This document shows positions 52,068 through 60,963 of a stretch of DNA of 64,000 bases, piece by piece; within the stretch, counting starts at the first letter, position 1; every line of letters begins with the position of its first letter. Position numbers and translations under genes: made by a program. Origin of the DNA: Candidatus Palauibacter soopunensis (lineage in GTDB: Bacteria; Gemmatimonadota; Gemmatimonadetes; Palauibacterales; Palauibacteraceae); contig NZ_CANPVT010000002.1 of the NCBI RefSeq assembly GCF_947581735.1, positions 441,511 to 505,510 on the forward strand, read 5' to 3'. The notes below the pieces were generated by a model, which saw only the letters and a list, made by a program, of their open reading frames with translations, ran no database searches and had not been told where the DNA came from.

Positions 52068-53558
52068 TTGCCGTTTCGCGTAGCGGAGATCCGTGACCGG
52101 GCCCAGCGCCTGCAGAGCGCGCTGGCGCGCGCCTACTATCGGCTCCGCAGCGGGCTGGACGAGCGGTCTTCGCTCGCGTCGCTGTACCGACAACATCGGC
52201 TTCTCCTCAGTCCCGGAGTGCTTCAGGCCATCCAGCGCGACCTTTCCGAGGCGCAAGGGGATGAGCGCCGGCGCCTGAAGACGCTTTTCAACTGGGTCGC
52301 GGGGCAGCAGATCGAGGCCGAACTCGCCCCGCTGGAAGACGAACTGCGGTCGTGGGAGACGGGGACGACCGTCGTTCTCGCCGAGCGGGAGATCCCGCTG
52401 AGACGCGTCCCGGACTGGATCGTGCGCGCGGAGGACCGCAGCGAGCGGCTGGGGTGGGAGGCGGCGCGCCACCGCCGGATCGAAGAGGCCGCGGCGCTCC
52501 GGCTGGATGTCGTGCACCGGGGACGCGAGGCCGTGGTTCAGCTCGGTCTTGGGGAATTCACCGAGGCGCGGGAGCGGCTGGCCGGCCTGGACCTGCAGCA
52601 TCTGGAGCGCGACGCGGCGGCGATCCTCGAGGGTACGGAGGCGCGCTACCGGCGGATGTTCGCGGCAGAGACGGAGGCTCGCCTCGATCCGCGCGACGGG
52701 CCGCCTTCGCGAGCCGACGCGCGGTGGCTGATGGGGATGCGCTGGCTCGGGCGGTACTTCGAGATCGAACCGTTCGCCGCGCGTCTTCGCCGCGCCGTCG
52801 AGGTGCTGGGACTCGGGCGGGTGTTCGATCGTTCCGTACGCGTCGATATCGACGGACGACGGCTCAAGGACGAACGGTCGTTCACGGCGGTCATCGACGC
52901 ACCCGAGGACGTGCGCCTCGTCGTGTGTCCGCTCGGCGGCTGGATCGACGCGCGCCGCCTGCTCCACGAAACGGGACACGCGCTCCACTACACGTACGCA
53001 TCCGCCGCGCTCTCGTGGGAGGAGCGGGTGCTGGGCGACGATTCGATCGGCGAATCCTTCGGGCTGGTGTTCGACTCGCTGACGCTGGATCGCGGATGGG
53101 TCGAATCCGCGACGGGACTCGAGGGCGCCGCGCTCGAGGACTATCGGCAACTCGCCGCTTTCCTCAGGCTCTACCGTCTGCGCCGCGACGCCGCGCGGCT
53201 TCTCTGGGAACTGGAGTTGGCACGGGCGCAGCGGCCCGGCGAGCAGGCCGACCGATACGCCGCACTGCTGAGCGAAACGACCGGGTTCGCGCACCATCCG
53301 GGCACCTACCTCACGGATCATCGTCGGGGCTTCCAGGCCGCCAGGCGCCTGCGGGGCTGGATGCTCAGCTCCATCATCATCGATCGCCTCAACAGCCGCT
53401 TCGGGGCCGGATGGCACGGCAGCGCCGCGGCCGGCAAGTTCCTGCTCGAGGTTCTCTCGGCCGGCCGGCGCGAAGACGCCGCCCAGCTTGCGCCGCAGTT
53501 CGGCGTGGAGGGGCTGACGCCCGAGACGCTGCTCGCGCGCGTCGAGCGCTGGCAGTGA
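52068..53558 (+). CDS. M3-like zinc metallopeptidase-like protein
   Basis: This 496-residue protein has an HExxH site in LLHETGHALHYTY (His 300, Glu 301, His 304), a surrounding all-helical fold, and a downstream DDSIGESFGLVFDSL where M3-like peptidases keep the third zinc ligand (Glu). No signal peptide. The N-terminal 250 residues are charged helices with Arg-rich stretches. TTG 52068 is a guess; the start site is not well supported. It follows GlyRS by 15 bases and precedes an alpha/beta hydrolase by 10, so it is likely in the same transcript. The substrate is unknown. Confidence 0.65.
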   Translation: MPFRVAEIRDRAQRLQSALARAYYRLRSGLDERSSLASLYRQHRLLLSPGVLQAIQRDLSEAQGDERRRLKTLFNWVAGQQIEAELAPLEDELRSWETGTTVVLAEREIPLRRVPDWIVRAEDRSERLGWEAARHRRIEEAAALRLDVVHRGREAVVQLGLGEFTEARERLAGLDLQHLERDAAAILEGTEARYRRMFAAETEARLDPRDGPPSRADARWLMGMRWLGRYFEIEPFAARLRRAVEVLGLGRVFDRSVRVDIDGRRLKDERSFTAVIDAPEDVRLVVCPLGGWIDARRLLHETGHALHYTYASAALSWEERVLGDDSIGESFGLVFDSLTLDRGWVESATGLEGAALEDYRQLAAFLRLYRLRRDAARLLWELELARAQRPGEQADRYAALLSETTGFAHHPGTYLTDHRRGFQAARRLRGWMLSSIIIDRLNSRFGAGWHGSAAAGKFLLEVLSAGRREDAAQLAPQFGVEGLTPETLLARVERWQ

Positions 53559-53568
53559 GCGGACGGCG

Positions 53569-54564
53569 GTGAGCGGGCTGCGCTGGCCCGGCAGGTTCGC
53601 GCTGGGCGCGGCGGCCGGGCTCGCGGGCGTCGCGTGGTGGCTGGCCATGACGCGCCGCAACGAGGCGCTGGTGCGGCCGCCCATTCGGGACGGCTCCGGC
53701 GAGGCGCTCCCCGGCGGTGTCATCGAGTACTCCGACGGCGAGAGGGTCGAATACGTCGACGCCGGGTCGGGGGATGCGCTCGTCTGGGTCCCCGGTGCGG
53801 ACGGACCGAAGGAGACGTTCCGCTATCAGCTGCCGAGCTTCGCCCGGCGCCATCGCGTCGTGTGCGCGGATCTGCGGCGTGAGTTTGCGGTGACGGACGA
53901 CTTCGACCGCCTGGTCGACGACGTGGCCGAACTCGTCGAGGCGCGCGACGTCGAGCGCTTTGTGCTCATCGGGACGAGCCTCGGGAGCGCGATCGCGATG
54001 CGCTTCGCGAGCCGGTTTCCGGAGCGTCTGCGGGGGATCGTGCTGTGCAACCCGCTGGCGCGCGTCTCCTACCGCCACATCGGCTTCAACCGGGCCGCGC
54101 TCATCCCTCTCGCCATGGTGACGACCCGATATCTCCCGACGGAACTCTCCCGCGGCCTGGCCCAGGTCTGGAGCCGTCTCGGCGTCTGGATCTTCGACGA
54201 CTCGCCGGGTCGGGATGCCCTGATCGAGTACGCGCTCTTCACCGGGCCGCGAACCGTCCGTCCCACCGTCTCCGACCGCCGCGTCTCAGGCCTGCGGCGG
54301 GTGGATCTGCGAACGGATCTGCCCCACATCGCGGTGCCCGCGCTCGTGGTGAAGGGCCCACGCGACGAGTATTGTCCGGTGGACTGGGCGCGCGAAATCA
54401 CCGAGCTGCTCCCGGACGCCGAGTACGTCCCCATTCAGGGCACCGGGCACTGCTCGCACATCTCGCGCCCCGGCGCCTTCAACGAGACACTGGACGATTG
54501 GCTCCAGCGGCTCCGGGCGCGCGAGGAAGCGGAAAAAGAGTCAGCCGAGAGAGGCGACGCATGA
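53569..54564 (+). CDS. Alpha/beta-hydrolase with N-terminal membrane anchor
   Basis: This 331-residue alpha/beta-hydrolase has a hydrophobic N-terminal segment (FALGAAAGLAGVAWWLAM) that may anchor it. The core shows VWVPGADGPKETFRYQLPSF, the nucleophile VLIGTSLGSAIAMRF, PALVVKGPRDEYCPV (acid) and PIQGTGHCSHISRP (His). The substrate is unknown. GTG 53569; its stop overlaps the transporter start (ATGA), so it is coupled to the NSS gene. Confidence 0.78.
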   Translation: MSGLRWPGRFALGAAAGLAGVAWWLAMTRRNEALVRPPIRDGSGEALPGGVIEYSDGERVEYVDAGSGDALVWVPGADGPKETFRYQLPSFARRHRVVCADLRREFAVTDDFDRLVDDVAELVEARDVERFVLIGTSLGSAIAMRFASRFPERLRGIVLCNPLARVSYRHIGFNRAALIPLAMVTTRYLPTELSRGLAQVWSRLGVWIFDDSPGRDALIEYALFTGPRTVRPTVSDRRVSGLRRVDLRTDLPHIAVPALVVKGPRDEYCPVDWAREITELLPDAEYVPIQGTGHCSHISRPGAFNETLDDWLQRLRAREEAEKESAERGDA

Positions 54565-56048
54565 CGAATCCCGTCTTCAGCTCCCGGGCCGCGATGATGC
54601 TGGCCATGCTCGGGATGGCCGTCGGAACCGGCAATATCTGGCGCTTCCCGCGTATCGCGGCCTCCAACGGGGGCGGCTCCTTCCTCGTCGCATGGGTCGT
54701 TTTCCTCTTCCTCTGGTCCGTGCCCCTGATTCTCGCGGAGTTCGCCGCCGGCAAGGCGACACGCTCGGGCCCCATCGGAGCGTTCACGAAGCTGGGGGGG
54801 AAGAAAACCGCCTGGATGGGCGCCTGGATCGCCTTCATCTCGACCGCGATCATGTTCTACTACACGGTCGTGATGGGGTGGACGATCCGGTATCTCGTCG
54901 GTGCGGTGACCGGAACCGTGCCGACCGCGCCCTGCGAGGTCGGGGCCGCGGCGTGCATCGGGCCGCAGGAATACTGGGACACCTTCATCGGCTCGCCGTG
55001 GCCGATCCTCACGCACGCGATCGCGATCGGGCTTGCGGTGATCGTGGTCCTGCGCGGCGTGAAGGGGATCGAGCGCGCCGCGCGCTTCCTGATTCCGAGC
55101 CTGCTGCTGCTCGTCCTGGCGTTGACGGTCCGGGCGGTCACGCTCCCGGGGGCGAGCGCGGGCCTCGCGTTCCTCTTCACGCCCGACTGGGCGGAGCTCG
55201 GCAATCCCACCATCTGGCTCGAGGCCCTGACGCAGAACGCCTGGGACACGGGCGCGGGCTGGGGACTGATCACCGCGTACGCCGTCTACATGAAGAAGCG
55301 CGAGGACACGACGCTGAACGCCTTCATGCTGGGTTTCGGCAACAACTCCGTGTCGCTGCTGGCGGGGATCATGGTGCTGTGCACGGTGTTCGCGATCCTT
55401 CCCAACGCGGCCGACCAGATCGTGGGGGCGGGGAACGAGGGGCTGACCTTCATCTGGGTGCCGCAACTCTTCGGGCTCATGCCGGGCGGGTCCGTGTTCA
55501 TGGTCCTCTTCTTCCTCGCGCTCGTGTTCGCGGCCTGGAGCAGCCTGATCGCGATGATCGAGATGCCGACCCGCGTCCTCGCGGATGCGGGGATCGCGCG
55601 CAAGAGGGCCGTGCTGACGATCGGCGGCCTCGGGTTCATCCTCGGACTGCCGTCCGCCATCTGGATCGAGGTGTTCCGCAATCAGGACTGGGTGTGGGGC
55701 GTCGGGCTGATGATGAGCGGTCTCTTCTTCTCGATCATGATCATGCGCCACGGCGTGGACCGCTTCCGCACACGGCTGGTGAACAGCGTGGGCAGCGATC
55801 TCGTGGTCGGAAGGTGGTGGAACATCGTGATTCGACTCGTCGCCGCGCAGGCGGTCGTGATCACGGTGTGGTGGCTGTGGCGGTCCGTCGACCTGAACGA
55901 CCTGGGCGCGTCGTTCACGCTGTTCTCGGAGTTCAACGTCGGAACGGTGCTCATCCAGTGGGCGATCGCGATCGCGGCCTTCCTGGGTCTCAACCGCTGG
56001 CTGGCCGCGAACGCCGCGGGCTCCCCGGCTTCGGCGGACGACGCCTGA
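54561..56048 (+). CDS. Sodium-dependent transporter, NSS/SNF family
   Basis: This 495-residue protein has about 12 membrane helices and the NSS sodium/substrate motif MAVGTGNIWRFPRIAASNGG (residues 19-38). GGGSF, WEALTQNAWDTGAGW-type TM6 sequence and GFGNNSVSLLAG follow. NSS transporters take up amino acids or related compounds with sodium. Some bacterial members need a tiny MetS subunit; a MetS-like gene lies at 21647 in this window. The start overlaps the hydrolase stop (ATGA). Confidence 0.9.
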   Translation: MTNPVFSSRAAMMLAMLGMAVGTGNIWRFPRIAASNGGGSFLVAWVVFLFLWSVPLILAEFAAGKATRSGPIGAFTKLGGKKTAWMGAWIAFISTAIMFYYTVVMGWTIRYLVGAVTGTVPTAPCEVGAAACIGPQEYWDTFIGSPWPILTHAIAIGLAVIVVLRGVKGIERAARFLIPSLLLLVLALTVRAVTLPGASAGLAFLFTPDWAELGNPTIWLEALTQNAWDTGAGWGLITAYAVYMKKREDTTLNAFMLGFGNNSVSLLAGIMVLCTVFAILPNAADQIVGAGNEGLTFIWVPQLFGLMPGGSVFMVLFFLALVFAAWSSLIAMIEMPTRVLADAGIARKRAVLTIGGLGFILGLPSAIWIEVFRNQDWVWGVGLMMSGLFFSIMIMRHGVDRFRTRLVNSVGSDLVVGRWWNIVIRLVAAQAVVITVWWLWRSVDLNDLGASFTLFSEFNVGTVLIQWAIAIAAFLGLNRWLAANAAGSPASADDA

Positions 56049-56075
56049 CGGGGGCGGCGACCGTTCGATCGCGCG

Positions 56076-56780
56076 GTGAACTTCAACCGATTCGAGACGG
56101 CGGCTCGCCGCATGTGGCACGAGATCCCCGCTGAAGCGCGGGAAGGGGTCGACGGGCTGACGATCGAGCCGGAGGCCGCAAGCCACCCCGACTTCCACTG
56201 GGTGTACACGATGGGGGAGTGCCTGACGGAGGCGTGGCCGAGCGGTGCCGGCGGAGACGGCGACGTGCGTTCGGAACTCGTCCTCTATCACGGTTCCTTC
56301 CGGGCGCTCGCGGGGGAGGACCCCGACTTCGACTGGGAAGGCGAGCTGTGGGAGACGATCCTGCACGAACTGCTGCACCACCGGGAATCCGCCGCCGGGG
56401 AGGCGGGTCTGGATGAGGTGGACTGGGCGCATGAACAGAATCTGCGGCGGCTCGCCGGGGAGCCCTTCGACCCGGACTTCTGCCGGGCGGTGCCGTCCGG
56501 CCCGGACGGCGTCGTGAAGCTCGAATCGGAGCTGTTCGTCGAGTCGGTGATCACGGAACGCGCGGATGAAGCCGTCTTCGAATGGCGCGGGCGACGCTAC
56601 GCCGTGGAGGCTCCGCCGTACGCGAACCGGGCGTTCGTGGAAGTGCCGAACCTGGCCGGGGGCCGCCTGTGCGTCATCATCCGCCGACGCCTTCCGTGGT
56701 GGCGCTTCGGACGAGGGAAGAACTACCGGCCCGCGGAAGTCTCCCTTCGGGCGTACCCCCTCCCCCCCGGCGACGGCTGA
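56076..56780 (+). CDS. Zincin-like protein with an HExxHH site
   Basis: This 234-residue protein has a metallopeptidase-type helix TILHELLHHRESAAGEAG (His 97, Glu 98, His 101, His 102). The fold resembles the small TTHA0227-like zincins (PF06262), which often lack proven peptidase activity. The C-terminal third is beta-rich (AVEAPPYANRAFVEVPN, then RRRLPWWRFGRGKNYRPAEV). GTG 56076 is used. The stop overlaps the next start by one base (TGATG), coupling it to the site-2 protease gene. Confidence 0.65.
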   Translation: MNFNRFETAARRMWHEIPAEAREGVDGLTIEPEAASHPDFHWVYTMGECLTEAWPSGAGGDGDVRSELVLYHGSFRALAGEDPDFDWEGELWETILHELLHHRESAAGEAGLDEVDWAHEQNLRRLAGEPFDPDFCRAVPSGPDGVVKLESELFVESVITERADEAVFEWRGRRYAVEAPPYANRAFVEVPNLAGGRLCVIIRRRLPWWRFGRGKNYRPAEVSLRAYPLPPGDG

Positions 56781-57940
56781 TGCCGCTGTTCGGCAGCTTC
56801 CGGATCGGACGCTGGTTCGGCTTCCCCATCCGGATCGACTTTTCGTGGTTCCCGATCGCGGCGCTCGTGATCTGGACCTTCACCACGCGCGAATTCCCGC
56901 GTGCGCTGCCCTTCTATCCCTCATCCACGTACCTCGCGATGGGGACGGCGGCGGCGCTCCTCTTCTTCCTCTCCGTAGTCCTGCACGAACTGGGTCACGC
57001 CCTGGCGGGCCGAGCGCGCGGCGTGGAAGTCGAGCACATCACGCTCTTCATCTTCGGCGGCATCGCGCAGGCGCGAGATGAGGCCCGGCGTCCGCTGGAT
57101 GAGTTCCTGCTCACCGCGGCGGGTCCCCTCGCGAGCGTCGCCCTCGCCGCCGCCTTCCACGGAGGGCGGGTGGCGGCGGAAGCCTGGGCCGCCCCGGCGC
57201 CGGTGGTCACGGTGCTCGGGTTCCTGGCGCTTCTCAACTTCGTGCTCGCCGTCTTCAACATGATCCCCGGTTTTCCGCTCGACGGGGGCCGGATCTTCCG
57301 CTCCATCGTATGGGCCGTCACCGGAGACCTCGTCAAAGCCACCCGGTGGGCCACACAGGGCGGGCGGCTGTTCGGCGGCGCGCTCATCGTCCTCGGGCTC
57401 TTCAACCTGAGCCGTGGACAGTTCATCTCCGGCGTGTGGGCGGCCTTCATCGGTTGGTTCGTGGTCAATGCGGCCTCGTCGAGCCTGCGACACTTCGAAC
57501 TCCGCACGCTCCTGCGCCGGATCCCCGTCGCGAGGGTGATGAACCCCCGGCCCCGCATGATCGAGGCGGCCATGCCCGTGGAGCGGGCCATATCCGACTA
57601 CTTCCTGCGCGGACGGGAGGAGGCGTATCCGGTAGAGCGGGACGGCGGCCTGATCGGGGTCGTCGAAGCCCGGGCCGTCTCCGCGGTGCCGGAGAACGCT
57701 CGCGCGACAACGCCGGTATCGGCGGTCGCGCGACCCGTCGAGGAGTTCCCTTCGGCCCGTCCCGACGAGTCTCTGGCGGAAGCCCTGTTCCGGATTCGGA
57801 TCCAGGTGTCGTATCTGCTCGTGATCGAGAACGGGTTCGTCGTCGGCGCGCTCGACCCGCGTGAGGTCAGCGCGAGAGTGCAGCGGCTGCAGCGGATGGG
57901 GCTCGTGAGCCTCGGGCCGCCGCCGGCGAAGAGCGCCTGA
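56780..57940 (+). CDS. Site-2-type intramembrane protease (M50) with CBS-like domain
   Basis: This 386-residue membrane metalloprotease has the zinc motif FLSVVLHELGHALAGRARG (His 69, Glu 70, His 73) and the second site NMIPGFPLDGGRIFRS. Six or so helices make the core. The last 120 residues are a CBS-pair-like regulatory domain (VEEFPSARPDESLAEALFRIRIQVSYLLV). This is the SpoIVFB/Rip-like M50B branch, which cleaves membrane-bound regulators or stress-sensing proteins; the substrate is unknown. It follows the zincin gene with a 1-base overlap and precedes nth by 4 bases. Confidence 0.88.
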   Translation: MPLFGSFRIGRWFGFPIRIDFSWFPIAALVIWTFTTREFPRALPFYPSSTYLAMGTAAALLFFLSVVLHELGHALAGRARGVEVEHITLFIFGGIAQARDEARRPLDEFLLTAAGPLASVALAAAFHGGRVAAEAWAAPAPVVTVLGFLALLNFVLAVFNMIPGFPLDGGRIFRSIVWAVTGDLVKATRWATQGGRLFGGALIVLGLFNLSRGQFISGVWAAFIGWFVVNAASSSLRHFELRTLLRRIPVARVMNPRPRMIEAAMPVERAISDYFLRGREEAYPVERDGGLIGVVEARAVSAVPENARATTPVSAVARPVEEFPSARPDESLAEALFRIRIQVSYLLVIENGFVVGALDPREVSARVQRLQRMGLVSLGPPPAKSA

Positions 57941-57944
57941 CCCG

Positions 57945-58604
57945 GTGGCCCGGCCTCGTTCCTGGAAGGCCCGTTCCGAGCTGGCCGCGGCGTTGTCCCC
58001 GCGACTTGCCGCCCTCTACCCGGACCTTACCGTCTCGCTGGACTGGGAGACGCCGCTCCAGCTGATCGTCGCGACGGTGCTCTCGGCCCAGTGCACGGAC
58101 GAGCGCGTGAACCGGGTCACGCGCACCCTCTTCCCCGCCTATCCCGACGCCCGCGCGTATGCCGACGCGCCGCTGGAGGAGCTGCGGGAGGCCGTGCGCC
58201 CGACCGGATTCTTCAACAACAAGGCGCGCCACCTGAAGGGACTGGGCCGCCGTCTCGTCGACGTGTACGACGGGGAAGTCCCACGGACGATGGAAGACCT
58301 GCTCACGCTCCCCGGTGTTGCCCGGAAGACTGCGAACGTCGTGCTCTCCAACGCGTTCGGGCTTCACGAGGGCGTGGTCGTGGACACGCACGTGAAGCGG
58401 GTCACGCACCGCTTCGGCCTCACGAACGAGGTCGATCCCCCGAAAGTGGAGAAGGATCTGATGAGGGTTCTGCCGCGCGAGGAATGGCACCCCTTCGCGT
58501 GGCGCTCGATCCTGCACGGCCGCACGGTCTGCTACGCCCGGAAGCCGCGTTGCGCCGCGTGCCCGGTGGCCGATCTCTGCGTCAGTGCCGGGAAGTTCGG
58601 GTGA
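57945..58604 (+). CDS. nth: Endonuclease III
   Basis: This 219-residue DNA glycosylase/AP lyase repairs oxidised pyrimidines. The helix-hairpin-helix and catalytic residues are in LPGVARKTANVVLSNA (Lys 128) and VVVDTHVKRV (Asp 147). The 4Fe-4S cluster cysteines are 196, 203, 206 and 212 in the spacing C-x6-C-x2-C-x5-C. GTG start. It is 4 bases after the protease gene and just before queG. Confidence 0.95.
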   Translation: MARPRSWKARSELAAALSPRLAALYPDLTVSLDWETPLQLIVATVLSAQCTDERVNRVTRTLFPAYPDARAYADAPLEELREAVRPTGFFNNKARHLKGLGRRLVDVYDGEVPRTMEDLLTLPGVARKTANVVLSNAFGLHEGVVVDTHVKRVTHRFGLTNEVDPPKVEKDLMRVLPREEWHPFAWRSILHGRTVCYARKPRCAACPVADLCVSAGKFG

Positions 58605-58605
58605 C

Positions 58606-59715
58606 GTGAGCGTCGGCCGCGATGGCGCCGCGCTGAAGCGGGCCGTCCGCGCCGCCGCGCGGGCCGCCGGGTTCGACCAGGTAGGGTTCGCTCCGGCGGC
58701 GCCCCCGGCGCACGCGGACGCATACGAGGGCTGGCTCGCGAGCGGCTACCATGGCGAGATGGCCTACATGGCGCGGGAGGACGCCGTTCGCCGCCGCCTC
58801 GACCCGCGGGAGGCCCTCCCCGGCTGCCGGACGCTCATCGTCGTCAGCCTCCTGTATGGGTCGAGGCCTGCCGCCACGGCGCCGCCGCGCGGGCGGCCCG
58901 TCGACGCCTGGGACTCCGCTCCGGATCGCCGACTGCCCGTCGTCGCCCGTTACGCGCTGGGCCGCGACTACCACGACGTGTTCGAGGAGCGGCTCGATGC
59001 GCTCTCCGCCGCCATCGAGGATCTCTCTCCCGGCGCCCGCACCAAGCGCTACGTGGACTATGGTCCCGTCCTCGAGCGGGACCACGCGCAGCGCGCGGGG
59101 CTGGGCTGGATCGGCAAGAACACGATGCTCCTCCACCCCGACCTCGGGTCCTACTTCATGCTGGGAGAGCTGCTCACGGACCTCGAGATCGAGCCCGATC
59201 CCCCCTTCGTCCACGACCGCTGCGGGACCTGCCGCCGCTGCATCGACGCGTGCCCGACGGACGCGATCCTGGACGGCCGGCTCCTCGATGCGCGGCTCTG
59301 CATCTCGTATCTCACGATCGAACTCCGAGGCCCCATCCCCGAGACGCTGCGCCCCGCGATCGGCAACCGGGTGTTCGGCTGCGACATCTGCCAGGAGGTG
59401 TGCCCCTGGAACTCGGAGGCGTCCGCCCCCGAGGAGGCGCCGTTCGCGCCCCGGCCCGGCCAACCGGTGCCGCCGGAGGACATGGTCGCGTGGGCGGAGG
59501 AACTGGCCTCCCTCGATGCCGACGAGTTCCGCACGCGCTACCGGGGCACCGCGTTCCGCCGCCCCGGCCGCGACGGGCTGCTCCGGAATCTGGCGGTCGG
59601 CCTCGGCAACTCCGGCGGGCCCGGCGCGCACCGCATCCTGCGGCGCCTCGTGGAGGACCCGTCGCCCCTCGTCCGGGAACACGCCCGGTGGGCGCTCGAC
59701 GTACTCCAGGGTTAG
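58606..59715 (+). CDS. queG: Epoxyqueuosine reductase
   Basis: This 369-residue enzyme reduces epoxyqueuosine to queuosine in tRNA using cobalamin. It shows RYVDYGPVLERDHAQRAGLGWIGKN, CGTCRRCIDACPTDAIL and CDICQEVCPWN for two 4Fe-4S clusters, then a short HEAT-repeat tail (LRRLVEDPSPLVREHARWALD). GTG 58606 follows nth by 1 base; GTG 58585 within nth is an alternative. The queuosine route and the cobalamin it needs are not otherwise visible here. Confidence 0.93.
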   Translation: MSVGRDGAALKRAVRAAARAAGFDQVGFAPAAPPAHADAYEGWLASGYHGEMAYMAREDAVRRRLDPREALPGCRTLIVVSLLYGSRPAATAPPRGRPVDAWDSAPDRRLPVVARYALGRDYHDVFEERLDALSAAIEDLSPGARTKRYVDYGPVLERDHAQRAGLGWIGKNTMLLHPDLGSYFMLGELLTDLEIEPDPPFVHDRCGTCRRCIDACPTDAILDGRLLDARLCISYLTIELRGPIPETLRPAIGNRVFGCDICQEVCPWNSEASAPEEAPFAPRPGQPVPPEDMVAWAEELASLDADEFRTRYRGTAFRRPGRDGLLRNLAVGLGNSGGPGAHRILRRLVEDPSPLVREHARWALDVLQG

Positions 59716-59760
59716 GTTGGACCGTCGCACCGAAACGCGGAGAACTGAGGAGAAAAACGC

Positions 59761-60813
59761 ATGCCGGGTTATGCGGTCCTGGGAGAACCGTGGTGGATCG
59801 CCCTCGTGTGGATTCTTGTCGCAGGGCACCTCACGAACATGGTCAACACGCTCTATCTGCACCGCTCGGCGACGCACGGCGGCGTCGTGTTTCATCCGGT
59901 CGTCGAGCACGCCATGCGTTTCTGGTGCTGGCTCACGACCGGGATCGTCACGAAGGAGTGGGTCGCGATCCACCGGAAGCACCACGCCTATGCGGACCGC
60001 GAGGGCGATCCTCATTCGCCCACGCTCGAAGGTCTCGCGAACATTGCGTTCGGCGGGCTCTTCTTCTATCGGAAGGCCGCGAAGGACGAGACGCTGCTCG
60101 AGAAATACGGGAAGGGGACGCCCGACGACTGGGTCGAACGCAAGGTCTACGCCAAGCGCCGTGGCCTGGGGCTCAGAATCATGCTCGTCCTCAATCTGTA
60201 CCTGTTCGGGATCATTCCCGGGCTCATCGTCTGGACGTGCATGGTGTTCTGGATGCCGCTCACGGGGAACATCATCAACGGCCTCGGACACGCGCTCGGC
60301 TACCGGACCTTCGGCACCCGCGACGACAGCCACAATCTCTATCCCTGGGGGATCTGGATTCTCGGCGAGGAACTCCACAACAACCATCACGCGGACCCGC
60401 GCTCGGCCAAGTTCAAGGCGCACTGGTGGGAGTTCGACATCGGCTGGTTCTACATCCGGATACTGAGCGTCCTGCGACTCGCCAACGTGCTCTACGCGCG
60501 CACGGCGACCCCGCGGGAATTCGCGGCGAAGTTCTACCGTGACTCGGCGGACCGCATGAACCGGCGTCTGGATCGGGCGCTGTCGCGCATCCAGCGGACC
60601 CGCGAGGCCGGACTGCGGCGCATCGAACGCGCCCGCGAGGAACAATCCCTCAAGCGTCTCGACCGCGCCGCCGCCAGAGCGCGGGCCCGTCTGGATCGGG
60701 TCCGGCCCGGCAAGTTCGCGCGCGTCGCCCGGGCGAAGGCTGAGGCCGGCGCCGAACTCGACCGGGCTCGAGAGGCCGCCCGCACCCGCATCCTCCGCGC
60801 CGCGGAGGCCTGA
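59761..60813 (+). CDS. Acyl-CoA/fatty-acid desaturase with Arg-rich C-terminal extension
   Basis: This 350-residue desaturase of the membrane fatty-acid type has three His boxes: HRSATH, HRKHH and HNNHH, which bind a diiron centre. Three or four hydrophobic segments precede and follow the boxes. It introduces a double bond (delta-9 type by homology), adjusting membrane fluidity. The last 75 residues, from RDSADRMNRRLDRALSRIQ, are a very charged, Arg/Ala-rich helix unusual for the family. A GGAGAAAAAC-type site precedes ATG 59761. Confidence 0.87.
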   Translation: MPGYAVLGEPWWIALVWILVAGHLTNMVNTLYLHRSATHGGVVFHPVVEHAMRFWCWLTTGIVTKEWVAIHRKHHAYADREGDPHSPTLEGLANIAFGGLFFYRKAAKDETLLEKYGKGTPDDWVERKVYAKRRGLGLRIMLVLNLYLFGIIPGLIVWTCMVFWMPLTGNIINGLGHALGYRTFGTRDDSHNLYPWGIWILGEELHNNHHADPRSAKFKAHWWEFDIGWFYIRILSVLRLANVLYARTATPREFAAKFYRDSADRMNRRLDRALSRIQRTREAGLRRIERAREEQSLKRLDRAAARARARLDRVRPGKFARVARAKAEAGAELDRAREAARTRILRAAEA

Positions 60814-60891
60814 CCCTCGAAAGCCGCCCCGCCCCGGACTCACCGGATGCTTGTTGACGCCGCTCGTAGTTCCGTGCATCTTCCGAAAACT

Positions 60892-60913
60892 ATTTTTAGC
60901 CTAGGCTAAAAAT
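60892..60913. promoter_or_regulatory. Perfect 22-bp palindrome (likely metal-regulator operator)
   Basis: ATTTTTAGCCT at 60892-60902 is followed immediately by its exact reverse complement to 60913. The AT-rich arms stand out in this GC-rich DNA. It lies 50 bases before the multicopper oxidase start, downstream of a weak TTGACG (60854) and CATCTT pair. Length and symmetry resemble DtxR/MntR-type metal-regulator boxes. The downstream genes concern metal oxidation and transport. Confidence 0.65.
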
Positions 60914-60963
60914 CAGCCCGGGCCGCGGCCCGGATCGGTGTTCGGGGGAAATCCGGAGGACAG

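Noticed and set aside
50454-53723. A 1089-codon open frame on the minus strand
   Set aside because: It is opposite GlyRS and the HETGH protein, both well supported; composition again indicates a shadow.
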